A stretch of DNA of 64,000 nt. It comes from Dendrobium chrysotoxum (Eukaryota > Streptophyta > Magnoliopsida > Asparagales > Orchidaceae). Below are positions 11,973 through 23,458 of the stretch, in pieces (the first letter of the stretch is position 1; each line of letters opens with the position of its first letter). The stretch is taken from positions 26,502,520-26,566,519 of the forward strand of contig CM034310.1 of assembly GCA_019925795.1 (NCBI GenBank). The letters run 5' to 3'. A model generated the notes under the pieces. It was given only the letters and a program-made list of their open reading frames with translations, was not told the origin of the DNA and ran no database searches. The translations under genes and the position numbers were made by a program.

Positions 11973-12984
11973 TATAAACTTGAAAAAGTCTAGGTTTTTT
12001 TTAATTATTTTTATTTATTTCAAATGTAGATCAGTAGATGTGAAGTGCGCACATGCAAACTAACGTCGACGGGCCCACTGATCCCTCCTAAGATTTCCAA
12101 ATCCTAGAAGACGATGAGATTTTTCATAACGGAAAGAAATTACCTAACGTGAGGCAGAAGTATGAGCCAAAAAATACACATGAGGATGAGGCCAACAAAT
12201 ACTACGCACATGGTGGAAGAATGGACTATTAAACCACAGGGTTCGCAGGGGTCTGTTTCCTATCATACTGAACCTTAAGAGCTATCGTTTTCCCCGACAC
12301 AGAGAGAGGAGGTTCGTTGTTCACTTGAAAACAGACCATAGCAAATGAAGTTGGGCCAAGCCACTAATTTTCCAAAAATAATAAAATAAATAAATAAACA
12401 CTAGGCACAATTATCATACTATAAAAATTGTCATTCTCACAATTTTCAAAGGTGACATAAACATTGTAACTAAAATTGTATTTTATTTTGTATTTATTAA
12501 CCTAACATTTAAATATTTAAAATGATATGAATTATCAATTGTATGCATTTGCAAATGATATAACAAAGCCATAAAAATTTTAACAAATTATTGAAAATAA
12601 AGATTGATTATTTTATCATTCTATATAGCAATTGAATTGAGATCTATATAATAGGTATCATCAATAGAAATGTCTTTAAGTGATTCTGTTGTATTTAAAT
12701 GGAACACATGTAATTAGCCAAATAATCATTGATCAAATAAATTTGTATTGCTGTCATACAAATCACTATAAAATCCATAAAAATTCCAGGTGCAACAACC
12801 AATCATATTAAAGTACTGATTTTATTTATTTTTTGAAAAAAATTCTGTGCTGAAGCATAATTTATTATAGACAAAACTCCAATCCCAAAATCTTCGCAAT
12901 AATTTCAAAAATATTTACCCATCTAATCATCTAACCATAATACCCATCTAATCATCTAACCCTAAATCCTAAACATGAGAAAAA
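11973..12984. other. Non-coding, AT-rich intergenic DNA
   Basis: Nothing gene-like on either strand. A short direct duplication of CCATCTAATCATCTAACC lies at 12918-12962. A less AT-rich stretch at 12040-12340 shows no reading frame or element ends. Confidence 0.4.
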
Positions 12985-13141
12985 TTATTACGTGCCGAGT
13001 CCTGACATTATCCGGACACCACTCACGTAAAAATATGTGAATTTTTTTCTTTCTTGTACACAAAGGGGCATAAGCGAAAGAAAATTCCTGTGCCTTCACG
13101 TGATTGGAATCTGGACACCATCCGGACTCCGCAAATAATAA
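12985..13141. mobile_element. Foldback MITE-like element with long imperfect inverted repeats
   Basis: The arm at 12997-13028 (GAGTCC..ATCCGGACACC..CACGT) is the imperfect reverse complement of 13098-13129 (ACGTGATTGG..GGACACC..CCGGACTC), matching in about 23 of 32 positions. The inverted symmetry extends outward through ATTATTA / TAATAAT. No target duplication is certain, so the superfamily is undetermined. Confidence 0.5.
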
Positions 13142-13806
13142 TCTCTCCAAACATGAAAGGCTCATTTGGTTGGAAAACATAACAATAAACAAAAAAAAAA
13201 AAAAACCCAAAAATAAAAAAGTGCATCATATTACTGCGTTCATAAGCCGTTTGAGATTTTTCCTACTGAGATTATCCCTTCAAAGCCAAAATCACCGAGA
13301 AAATCATGATACGATATCAATCCACATATCATTATCCCCTTCAAGTTCTCCATTATTTTAAGTGCAATAAAATGTAATATTTTGCCAAAAAAAAGGACAA
13401 AAGAATAAAGTTGGAAACTCAATAATCAGTCAAGCATTGCGGTAACTCGTCGTATGAGCTCTTCTTTTTTACCGCCTACCTTCATCTTTTTACAAGCAAG
13501 ATAGCATTTTAGATCCGAAACAGTAAGAGATTGAAGCTTACCTCTTGCATGGAAATCAAAGACCTGCAAGGCAGTAAGTATTAGGACTTCCCACCTTACC
13601 ACTCATCCCATGCTGAAAAGACATTCGTAGCGTGAATATGGCTTGCCTTCGAATTTACATCGGAACTATCGGAGTGTTGCTTTATCTTTATCTTCATGGA
13701 AGCATCTGATTTACCTTCTTTAATGTGAACTTGATAATGATGAATAGTAAGATCAAAGAAACTAGTTTTTTATATTGAGAAAGGTCCACGAAAATAGGAG
13801 AGGTTA

Positions 13807-13974
13807 TTCTGTGCAGAAGCCGAATACAGCTCTACGTTTGAATACCAACCAGAATGAGCCATGTCAGCAATACCGAGCAGCAGTACCAAGTGGTACTGAG
13901 CCTCGGTACATGGTACAGAGCGGTACCGAGCCGTGGGCTTAGGCATCCAGACAACGTTTAGCTTCTGCACAGAA
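13807..13974. mobile_element. 168-bp MITE, TIR TTCTGTGCAGAAGC, TA flanks
   Basis: The perfect terminal inverted repeat TTCTGTGCAGAAGC lies at 13807-13820, with its complement GCTTCTGCACAGAA at 13961-13974. Both ends are flanked by TA, as expected for a Tc1/mariner (Stowaway-like) target duplication. Inside, ATACCGAGCAGCAGTACC..GGTACAGAGCGGTACCGAGC forms further short palindromes. It has no coding capacity. Confidence 0.75.
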
Positions 13975-14407
13975 TAATTTTTCTGAAAATAGACAGTCTA
14001 ATAAGATTGCAAATTTAACTCAATGTTTGGAACAGCAGGTCATATTCAGAAGATAATTTTAACTTGCAGAGATGTTATCAACTGATGTAATAAAAAATAT
14101 ATATATAAGACAAAATATTTGGCTTGATAAGAACTCAATATATACATAAAGCTTATATTTTTCTCATTAATTTTATCATAAAAACTCTCAAATATACTCT
14201 CAAAATCATTAACAATAACAAACATGAAGGCAGCTCCTTGTTCAGCTTGATGGTCAATGAAATGAGTTAAAAAAAAAAAAAAGGTAAATGAAATGAGTCA
14301 AACAAGATCCAAGCTTACTCATGTTCCAACTCATTTACAACCTTACTGTCCAACTTAAAAGCCAATCTAACCTAAGTATTTAATTAAGACAATTTTTTGA
14401 AAATTTA

Positions 14408-14524
14408 GGCTTTGTTTGGGACAGCTTTTTTACTATTTAAAGCAACTTTCTAGTACAAAATTTAATTTTTTTGTACTAAAAAGCTGCTTTAAGAAGCATT
14501 AAGAAAGCTGTCCAAAATAAAGCC
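14408..14524. mobile_element. Foldback MITE copy 1 (GGCTTTGTTTGGGACAGC)
   Basis: It starts GGCTTTGTTTGGGACAGC and ends with the near complement GCTGTCCAAAATAAAGCC. The interior is also self-complementary around the two GTACAAAA / TTTTGTAC blocks. It is flanked by TTA on both sides, as expected for PIF/Harbinger (Tourist-type) MITEs. Confidence 0.75.
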
Positions 14525-14527
14525 TTA

Positions 14528-14657
14528 GGTTTTATTTGGGACAGCTTTCTTACTGCTTTCTAAAGAAACTTCTTAATATAAAAAAGTTTTGAATTAAAAA
14601 TCTTTGTACTCGAAAACTACTTTAAAAAGCACTAAAAAAATTGTCCCAAACAAAGCC
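14528..14657. mobile_element. Foldback MITE copy 2, tandem to copy 1
   Basis: It starts GGTTTTATTTGGGACAGC and ends GTCCCAAACAAAGCC. It is separated from copy 1 by a single TTA and followed by TTG, an eroded TTA. The two copies are the same family in tandem, sharing a target trinucleotide. Confidence 0.72.
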
Positions 14658-15783
14658 TTGAATCCAAGACCTCCGTTTTGGAGGTAAGAGGCAGTACCAC
14701 TAGGCAACATGCTCAATGATATTTACTCAAGTACTTGCTAAACTTGATTCACATCATTTGGGCTACAAATAAACTTCTAAAAATAACTATCTTAACAACT
14801 TGCTTGCAAACTTTTCTTCACATAAGCTTCTTTCCTAATGAATGTCATGAAGTTGATCATAAATGGTTAGTCATTACATTTGACACATTGAGTTAGCAAT
14901 AGCCATAGATTTAATTATCTCAATAGACGCCTAAATTTTCTAAACATAACGCCTTGGCTACCTAAAACAGAGACATAGCTTCTAAAATTTTATTAGATTT
15001 TCTTCTTTTGTTAGGATTATCTTAGTATATGTCATCAAATTTAGAAGCAATTTCTTGGTAATTTATTAAATTTATTAGTAGTTTGTTATTACTTTAATCT
15101 ATAAATATAAAAATTTTGAGTAATGAAAGACAGTGATATGGATGGAATACCTTCTTGTTCATATATTTTGATATTTGTGATCCTTATCATGTGAAAAACT
15201 TGACACCCTTTCGGGAGAGATAATCTTCTTATTCAAGCATGATACATGCTTATATTTTTACTTCTCTTAATCCTTCTATCTTTTCCATTTACTTTGTCTT
15301 TCTAGTTTTTTCATAGCCATCCCAAATGAAAATAGTATCAATGTCAAACTTTTGGTTCGCTCTATATGCATGATTGCTACTTTGAAAATAATATTCATCA
15401 TATTTAATATTTTATGTTTCTACCCAAGTCCCTGGTTGTTTAATGGAACTATAGCATATTCATCATGAGAACAATAAACCTACAGAAAGATCATGTTTCC
15501 CCCTTATTGCTCCCCTCTCTTTTATAAAAAACCTACACAAAATCTATCTAATCTTGATATAATTAATCATATTCTAATTCAAATTAAAAGTCAAATTGAT
15601 AACAAACTTCATCTTACCCCTAAGCTTCATTTTTTATTACCTCCAATAAACTATTTGTACAACCATGACTGCTAGTGCAGGTACCTTCTCGCAGGTATCT
15701 AACAGGCTAGTTCGAGTCGCGACAGTCCGTTCGAGGAACATGCATAGGAGCTGACAACCCGTGCGAGGGATTTGCTCAGAAGC
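14658..15783. other. Intergenic DNA up to the giant element
   Basis: Mostly AT-rich with no supported gene. The last ~110 bases (about 15675-15783) are different: GC-richer, and they continue in sequence style after the element at 37590. They belong to the older repeat into which the giant retrotransposon inserted. Confidence 0.45.
15779..15783. repeat. TSD GAAGC, left
   Basis: The 5-base GAAGC immediately before the LTR terminus TGTGGGCTCC equals GAAGC at 37585-37589. Confidence 0.85.
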
Positions 15784-18700
15784 TGTGGGCTCCGAAAATT
15801 CGGCCCCGGCCTCCTCGTCGCTTTTCGAGGGAGTTTTAACAAAATTATGTTCCGGGGTAAATTTTGGAAGGAAGATGGGTTTGTAGATAAGACACTACCC
15901 AGAGATTTCGCCCTCATTTTATGAGGACTTTATGATCTGAGTTCTGGTTTCCTATAGGTGCAAGCCCCTATAGTTAATTACCCCTCCCGATCACGAGAGA
16001 GAACTTTTGATTAAGGCTAGTCGTCAATCAGATACGTAGGAATATGTGTTTCTGGCATATAGTAGCAGCATGGATATGAAGATGTGTTTGAAGGTTGATA
16101 TTTAAAATAAAAATTTCACCACCTTGCACTTAAAGCGGATGGTGGGGGAATGGATGATGGACCCGATCAAGATCCCATGGTTTCGTCATCCTGGGCCATC
16201 GTGATCCCTAGTCTACTTAGTCAGAGGAGGTAGTCGACCCAACCTGACAGAAGGATCATTGTCGGCAGCCATGGGTTGCTTCGTCCAAGGGTACCTTGTA
16301 GACTTGGGGTGGGTGTTTATCTAAGGGGACAAATCTAAATCCACCTTAGCTAACAGAGGGCTTTGTGCCCTATCGATCATATCCTATTGATTCATATCTC
16401 AAGGATTTGATGCCGTTAAGGAATGTATTGGCTCTGACCATAACCATTATCTGGTGATGCCATTTGGTGGCAAAACCACTCAGTTTAGAGGGCCCCGGGT
16501 CATAACCATTTATTCTGCAGTGCTATTTGGTGACGAAACTACCGGTTAGAGGACTCGTACTACGTCCTTACTGGCAGAAGATTGTTTGAGAATGAATCCT
16601 AGTGATATTTTCAACTAGACATTAGCTCTATATGAGCTAAAGTAAATTCTAATTTTTCCATCTCGGCAAATTGTTACGGAGAGTGGATGGATTTTACTTT
16701 AAGTGTTTGATGGATTATTTCCGATTTTTAAAATATTTGGAATTTGGGATTTTTGGAGATTTTCTGGAGTTTTGAGTTTTGGATTTTATGGGAGTTTGAA
16801 GGCACTTGAATGTTTAGATTGACCCCTCCGGTTGAGATTTGTATTCAACACGGCCATCATCGGGGTGTACAGATTGAACCCTGTCGACTCTGTCCACTGC
16901 TGACAAAGGATCGGGTTTAGTGGGCTTTGTGCCTTTGTTAATGAATTATCTTGATTACAAGCCTTGAAGGTCTAATATGAATGTGTAAAACAGATATTCC
17001 GGTCGACACCCTGACCGTATATCTATTGGATAGTTCAAGCCGTGTCGACTCCTATCTATCCACATGGGAGGATCGGGCTCGAACTTGGGTTCCTCTATTG
17101 ACCCGCGCAGCATCCTTGGACGTTACGTATGTATCTAAAGCATGCTCGTCGGGGCCCAGGCGGGTATTCGGGGGCATTTTATAATTATCTGTTGAACTTT
17201 GTCGACTCCTATTTACATGCTTAGGAAGATCATGTTCAAACTACATTTATTTATTGACCCGCGCAGTATTCCTAGATGTCACGTATGTACCAATAATACG
17301 CTCGTCGGGGCCCATGCGGGTTGTGTGATTGCACTTACCCCCTTTTGTGTACCTATATGTATACAAATTACGGTGCATGTGCGGGGGACATATTTAAGAT
17401 ACTTGTAAATGCCTTTTATCCGCTTACATGGATGTTGTGGATCCGGTGGCGTATTCTAACAACTTGTGGATTGAGTTGTTTGCTGCTTCGTACAGGTGGA
17501 CTGTCACGTACTACTCATTGCTTTCTGTAGGTAGATTATAGTACACTAATGAATCTCCTGCTTAGGACTATCATTGTATAGCTATTGACTTGTATGCACT
17601 ACAAGTATACTATCCTTGCCCGTCGATGATATGTTGTATGTATATTGACATCCACAAAATGTCGATCATCCTCACAATCTTTATGTTGTTGTTGTTTGCA
17701 CATACCACCATGTCTTCTTGCAAGACTATTATGGACACTACACATTGACTGCCGTTATTTGTATGCATGAGAGATCTCCCTATACTGGTTTGTAGGTACT
17801 TGCATTTATTGTAGTCTTTGGTCTGCTGTATATCCGCTACTATTGCAGATAGGTAGATGTGTTCATTCACAGGTTAGAATTGACTACAAGATTTACTGAA
17901 GTCATTCTGCATCTACCCATAGATAGCATGTAGTGCGTACATCTATATTCGTAGAGAGCTTGTATGTATTGCAGATCTTCTGTCATTGTCTGTATGCAAC
18001 TTGTGTTAAATGTCAATCTTTCAGTTCTACTAGTGGGCATTGGCATTTGATATAAACGCTTTGCATTTGCTTGTGGATAATTCATCAAACATGTATCAAG
18101 GGTTCTTTATGGTTCACAGATGCTCGTCGTTTATTTTTGTATGATGGCATTAACACTTTCATCAGAAATCTATTGCCCCTGCCTTTGGGGAACTATGGCA
18201 TCTGCATCACAAATTTCCCTTTCTACTTACAGGTGGGGTGTTGTCTGTATGACAAATCTCTTATTATGGTTCGTAAAGGCTCATTTCTGTCTACTGACTA
18301 TTAGTTCCCGCTTGTAGATATCATCGGGAATAATTGTAATTGCATTGATAACAAATGAGCCATTTCCTTTGCAATCTTCTTATCTTGCTTGTAGGCAAAC
18401 AGTATTTGCGAACTCTTTGCCTTAAAGGTGGCTTGTAGTATCTATGATGAACTTGATATCATTTGCTGATTGGAATTTGCATTCTAATTGATGTGATCAC
18501 TTCTCAATATTCCATTAGAAGTCTTGTATTGTCAGTTACAAGCACATCATTGCATTCTCCCCTTGATCTTTGCTTGCATGGTTTATTTGTCATCTTGCCA
18601 AATTACGAGTTTCATTTCAAGCATTGAATGTTGTTCATTCAATGTTCGAGTTCTGCTTCAACTTATTGTTCTTTGTATGTAATAAGTTTCATGCTATTCA

Positions 18701-19322
18701 ACTCATAAGCAAGTTCAAAATAGGTTCAATCTTGAGTTCAAGTTCTAGACTGAGTTTGAGTAGAAGTTCAAGTCAAATCCGATTCATGTTCAAATTCTTG
18801 CTTGAGTTCAAATTTTTGTTGAGTGTTCGATGTCAAGTCCATATCTTTTGTAGTTTGCTCAAATTTGAGTCCAGTTTGAGTTCATGTCAAAACTCCTTGC
18901 ACTTAGTTCATTTGAGTTCTTGTTTGTTCATATTGAGCTCAAGTCTTTGTTGTCCAAGTTTGAGTCCAGAGTGCAAGTTTAAGTTCTTGTTCAAAGTATT
19001 ATGAGGTCTTTGGAAATTCAAACCACTTGTAGTTTAATTAAATTCAGGTTCTTTCTTTTCATTCAAGTTCTGGTTCTTTCTCAAGTTCTTATTTCAATTT
19101 CACTTATTTAAGTTCAAGCTTTTGTTATTAGTCATTTGTATTTTGTCCAAGTACGAGTCCCCTATAGTCAATTTTTGCAAGTTCAAAGCTCTTGCATTTC
19201 ATTCAAGTCCCCTGTTCATTTGTCCAAGTCCTTGTGCGGTCTTATGTTCACCCAAAATTTCGGCAGCCTCCCGGCGTCCCCCCCCGTTTAGGGGGAAAAA
19301 CCAAGAGTCTGGGCCTTCCCAC

Positions 19323-19700
19323 CACGCACAATAAAAGCGTGTATGGTAGGTGTCCTTAGACACCACGGCCGTGTCTTTATTCCCACCACGAGCAATAAAG
19401 GCGTGTATGGGGTCTTTGGCGGTACCTGTTTCAAAAGAAGAGCAGTTGTTTCCCCGCAGATACAGAGTCGCGTACGGATACTTAAGATTGTCCCCACCAC
19501 GCTAAGAAAAATGTGTATAGGGCCTACCCGCTTCGTCGTAGGTGTCGCACCGGGTTCAATTCCCACAACGCTAAGAAAAGCATGTATGGGTGGTTTGCCG
19601 GTTCGACACGACCATCGTGAACAAGATTTTAGGTGATTACCCGCTTCATCGTAGGCATCGCACCGGGGTCTCATCCTACCACGTGGAATAAAGGCGTGTA
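19323..19700 (-). repeat. Hairpin array in the 3' LTR (five copies)
   Basis: Five copies of a ~28-base inverted repeat of the form CCACCACGCTAAGAAAAGCGTGTATGG start near 19323, 19382, 19494, 19561 and 19673. The stem is CACGC/GCGTG around an A-rich loop. Spacings of about 59, 112, 67 and 112 bases recur in the other family-A LTRs. In element sense the array lies about 1 kb inside the LTR, downstream of the TATA-like box, so it would be in the transcript leader. Confidence 0.75.
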
Positions 19701-19825
19701 TGGGTAGTTTTCCGGTATGCCGCAAACAACGAAAGTGGGCTCTTGAGGCTTAAGGTTTAGGGGGTATACATGCGTGATGTCGGCATGTGGATCAAGGCAA
19801 GAGGGAAGTATTTCCCTTTCTTCTT

Positions 19826-20070
19826 TGTTGTTTTAATTAATTATAACTAATTTTAATTAATAATAATTAGTTATAATTAATAATAATTAATTACTATTAA
19901 AATACTAATTATAATTAATTATAATTAATTTATGATTAATTAATAATTAGTTATAATTAAAAATAATGAATCATAATTAAATTTAATTAATTACAATTTA
20001 TTTATAATAATAATTAATTAATTAAAATTAAAAGTAACTAATTATAATTAAATTCAATCAATTATAATTA
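19826..20070. repeat. AT-rich TTAATTATAA tract in 3' LTR
   Basis: About 245 bases are made almost wholly of overlapping TTAATTATAATTAA words. They form many overlapping palindromes. Equivalent tracts are in the other LTRs at 36480-36790 and 55790-56470. Confidence 0.85.
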
Positions 20071-20739
20071 ACTCAAACATGCACAGAAATTTAACAGGAT
20101 TTGAGCCGAATTAATGAGGGATTTGCATTAGATTTAACAGGACTTGAGAATAGTTTGAACGGGATTCATGCAACTGTTAAATCCACATGTAATGAATCCT
20201 CAGTTTCTATGTTTCGCCGATAGGATTTAGGTATGATTTGAGTAAGATTTAGAATAAATCTTATCAAAACATGACTTAGGGGATAATTGAACCTCTAAGC
20301 TATTAAATCCTCTATTCCCGTCCTCCTATCGTGACAGCTTTATGGGATTTGATCAAAGAAGCGTGCGAAGGGGAGACAGTTACCTCTGCAGCGAGCGAGC
20401 CTTCCTTCATTGCTTCCGATCAAAAGGGTGTAACTTATGGTGTGGAGGTCGGCAGGATTCAGATAAGGTAAGGTTGGGTTCGGAGGCCTTGTGAAGGGAG
20501 GAGCGAAGGAGAAGGAGTTCTGTAGAGCTCATGGGTTGGAGAGGAAACGAATGGAGGTATCTTCCTCTCCTATTTAACGACGAGGCACAGCATCATATTA
20601 AACAACGGTCACAAGATTTGAGCAGATTTTGCGGTGAAGCGACTATAGCGGCGCCAACTCAGGTACGAACAACTGTAGCAAGCGGCAGAGATAATTTTCT
20701 TTTTTTTAAAAAAAATTTGCTGTATAACAGAGGTCAACA

Positions 20740-20756
20740 AATGCCCCCCAACAAAC
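20740..20756 (-). other. Polypurine tract of the giant element
   Basis: Read on the minus strand, GTTTGTTGGGGGGCATT directly precedes the LTR start TGTTGACC. The G6 run fits the plus-strand primer of an LTR retrotransposon. Confidence 0.65.
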
Positions 20757-21370
20757 ATGATACGCGTCTAGAGCATATCACGTTTGTTGTATGCTGATTA
20801 ACCCTGTGGATCTCTAGATATTTATTCTAGATGTCACACCAGGGCTTTCTTTTAGTGGATCTCCAAACGTTTGCTTGGGTGTCACACTAAGATTTTCCTT
20901 CTGTAGATCTCTAAAAGTCCATTTCTGTGTCTTTGTAGATGTTTAGATGCACTTGTAATCACCTATATGAAATGCATGTAGGTTTTAGTTATGTAAAAAT
21001 TCATAAGACAGTGACATATCACTTTGTTTTTAGGTCTCTAGAGCATCACTTCGTAGATCAATGTTAGTAGATAACATCGTCTCTTCATACGCTCTTCTTT
21101 TGTCACCACTATCATCTTGATTTATGATATTTATGTTACTGCTCAATATCTTTCTCTATTGCAGTCATGTGTAGATGTAACGTCTCCATCATATACTGTT
21201 GATATCGTTCGAGATTCATCTGAATTTTATAGATTCATCAGCTGGTGGGACTTTGTTGTATTTAGTATGGGTTGTATCTTGCTCAAATTGCATTTTGTGA
21301 TGGATGTATATTTATTTTTGAGAGGCTCTTCTATATTCTTCTCTCTTTTGACTGCATTTTGGCAAGAATT

Positions 21371-21428
21371 TAAATATTTATTTGGGGATCTCGGCACGTG
21401 ACACGATGTCGACCCAAATAAATATTTA
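21371..21428. repeat. Perfect 16-bp stem cruciform
   Basis: TAAATATTTATTTGGG at 21371-21386 is the exact reverse complement of CCCAAATAAATATTTA at 21413-21428. The loop contains GTGACACGATGTCGA. Confidence 0.85.
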
Positions 21429-22680
21429 CATTTGTAGATATCATTCAGGATACTTTTTTTCATATCTTTGGCTTGAGTCCTAAGATTTTGATTTCTTTTG
21501 CCTTGTGCTTTGTGCTGCAGACATCAATGGAGAATTACCTGATTTATCTTTACTGATTTGTCAGGTGATTTTTGTACCTTCTGCCCTATGCTTCTTGCTT
21601 TGACGGGCTTTAATGGAGTAGATGTCAGTGACCTAAACCTTTTAGGTTCGTATAAGGTTAGTGGCGAGAAGTCATCGGCCTAGAGCTTTGTGCAATAACG
21701 GACTTGTTGATGATGGAATCCTCTTGTTCAGCTTTAAGCTTTTCATGAACTTTGGGATAATTTCTTCGGTCCTTTGCTTTGTGCTTTGGTGGACTTGTTG
21801 AAGAAAAATTCCTTCAATTCTCGCTTGACGCTTTGTGGATTTGTCGAAGGATTTGCAGGTCTTATATTTGGTTGATAGGACCAAATATCTTGATCCTTAA
21901 CCACTTGAGGAGACTTTAATCTGAGTCACTTGAGTTTATCAGATTGGGCGAACTGAGATTTGGTAGCTCTTCGTCCTCTGGTTGCTGAAATGGGGGTTCC
22001 TCTACTGTGGCCTTTCTTATGGCGTGATGAGTAGACGAAGCTGCCAGCAATCCAGTCATATTTGGGCTTGTTAGATCCGACCTCTTACACCCATTCAGGC
22101 TTCAAACTTGAGCTATAGGAAATGTGCTTCCCAATACTGAATCTACTGAAGTTGGTAGATTTAGAGTTCTTCTTTGTGGTTGAAGATCTGAAGTCTACGA
22201 GCATTCGGTAGTCGTTCGTGACTCTTCCTTCCCATTATAATTTTGATTCTCCGGTCAATTAAGAGAATTTGGTAGACTACGATCACTTGAACTTGTCAAA
22301 TCAAATTAGCCTTCGTACTTCTTACAGTCCCTACTGACGGGTTGACAAAGTGGAGGTTCCACTACTACGATCTTTCTTATGGCGTGTTGAGTAGACAGAG
22401 CTGCCAGCGATCCGGCCATATTTGAGCTTATTGGATTCGGCCTCTTACACCCACCTGAACCTTAAGCTTCAGGTTGTTGAAAGACTTCAAGCTATTCTGG
22501 CTCAACTTGTTGGAGTGTATAGTCACAGAAGTCTTCTTTCTAACCTTTGAAATCTTGGTATATTGGAGAAGGTGGTGTTTCGATCTTTTGAAAGATCACC
22601 TGCATATACTTTGAAAAGAATTCATTAATAGAGAAAATTTTTGCAACATTTCATATGATGGAATATTTGTGTTGATGATT

Positions 22681-22740
22681 TTAAATATTTATTTGAGAAT
22701 TTCGACACGCGATGCGATGTCGACCAGAATAAATATTTAA
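22681..22740. repeat. Second cruciform, 13-bp perfect stem
   Basis: TTAAATATTTATT (22681-22693) pairs with AATAAATATTTAA (22728-22740). The loop is related to that at 21371-21428 (ATGCGATGTCGACC). Confidence 0.85.
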
Positions 22741-23450
22741 AATGCCCCCAATCTTGTGGGGGATTTTGAAATGCATTCTTTCCACACAAGATAATTTCAA
22801 AACATAAATGTAGCATGCATTAACAGATATACACATAATATTTCGATCAGTATATTTTACATTGGATATGAAATTTTCATGCATAATACTTCTTTAAATA
22901 TAGGCCGTTGATCGGTGGCATAGGCCTCTGACCGTCCAGATCGATCAATTGATAAGCTCCTCCTTGGTATACTTTCTCGACGACGAAGCGGTCTTCCTAA
23001 TTGGATACAAACTTGCCACCAATTTTTCGGTGTGGGATGATTGACCTTCTCAGCACCAGGACCAGTTCCCCATCCTGAAATGATCGATGGCGCACCATTC
23101 GATCAAATGACTTTATCATTCTTGCTCGATAGATTTTCAAGTTCTATTGAGCTTGTAATCTGATTTCATCGAGAGCGTCGAGCTCCTCCAATCTCAGGCA
23201 AGTATTTTGCTCCTTAGTAAGATCATTCAGGATTGCTACCTGAAGTGACGGCAGCTCGATCTCCAATGGCAATACTGCCTCAGCTCCGAACACTAGTGAA
23301 TAAGGAGTGGCTTTGGTTGGTGTTTTATAAGTTGTATGATACGCTCATAATGCTTCTGTCATCTTCGTATGCCAGTCTCTCTTGTTCTTAGTAAGGATTT
23401 TCTTTAATAATTTCACAAGCATTTTGTTGAAGGCCTCTGCCAGGCCATTT

Positions 23451-23458
23451 GCTCTTGG
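23451..23458. repeat. 8-bp TSD GCTCTTGG, left
   Basis: It matches GCTCTTGG at 24403-24410 exactly and bounds the 944-bp insertion in integrase. Confidence 0.85.

Larger units (their letters stand above)
15784..20739 (-). repeat. 3' LTR of the giant element (4956 bp)
   Basis: In element sense it runs from TGTTGACCTC (20739) to GAGCCCACA (15784). A TATA-like TTAAATAG lies at 20571-20577, about 165 bases from its start. Then come a TTAATTATAA-rich tract (19830-20070), a five-fold hairpin array (19323-19700), a stretch rich in CAAGTTC/GAGTTC words (18570-19250), many short CTTGTAGGT-like repeats, and the cruciform at 16988-17031. Compared with the 5' LTR it has an extra segment at about 17677-18220 and lacks about 146 bases near 20438. 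No long reading frame is found. Confidence 0.92.
20757..22876 (-). repeat. Spacer between pol and 3' LTR, repeat-rich
   Basis: About 2.1 kb without coding sequence. It contains a ~360-bp tandem duplication (units with TTTCTTATGGCGTGATGAGTAG at about 22013 and the TGTTGAGTAG form at about 22373, both running to TCGGCCTCTTACACCCA-like ends). It also has degenerate ~100-bp repeats around TTTGTGCTT words (21480-21860), and two hairpins (21371-21428, 22681-22740). TAT/Ogre elements commonly carry tandem repeats at this position. Confidence 0.7.

Noticed and set aside
13186..13220. Poly(A) at about 13187-13205 and 14270-14282 as LINE or SINE tails.
   Set aside because: No upstream RT fragment, tRNA-like promoter boxes or target duplication could be found.
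18570..19004. 144-codon open frame in the LTR, repeated at 35227-35655.
   Set aside because: It translates the CAAGTTC/GAGTTC repeat zone; composition is repeat-driven and the copies differ by indels.
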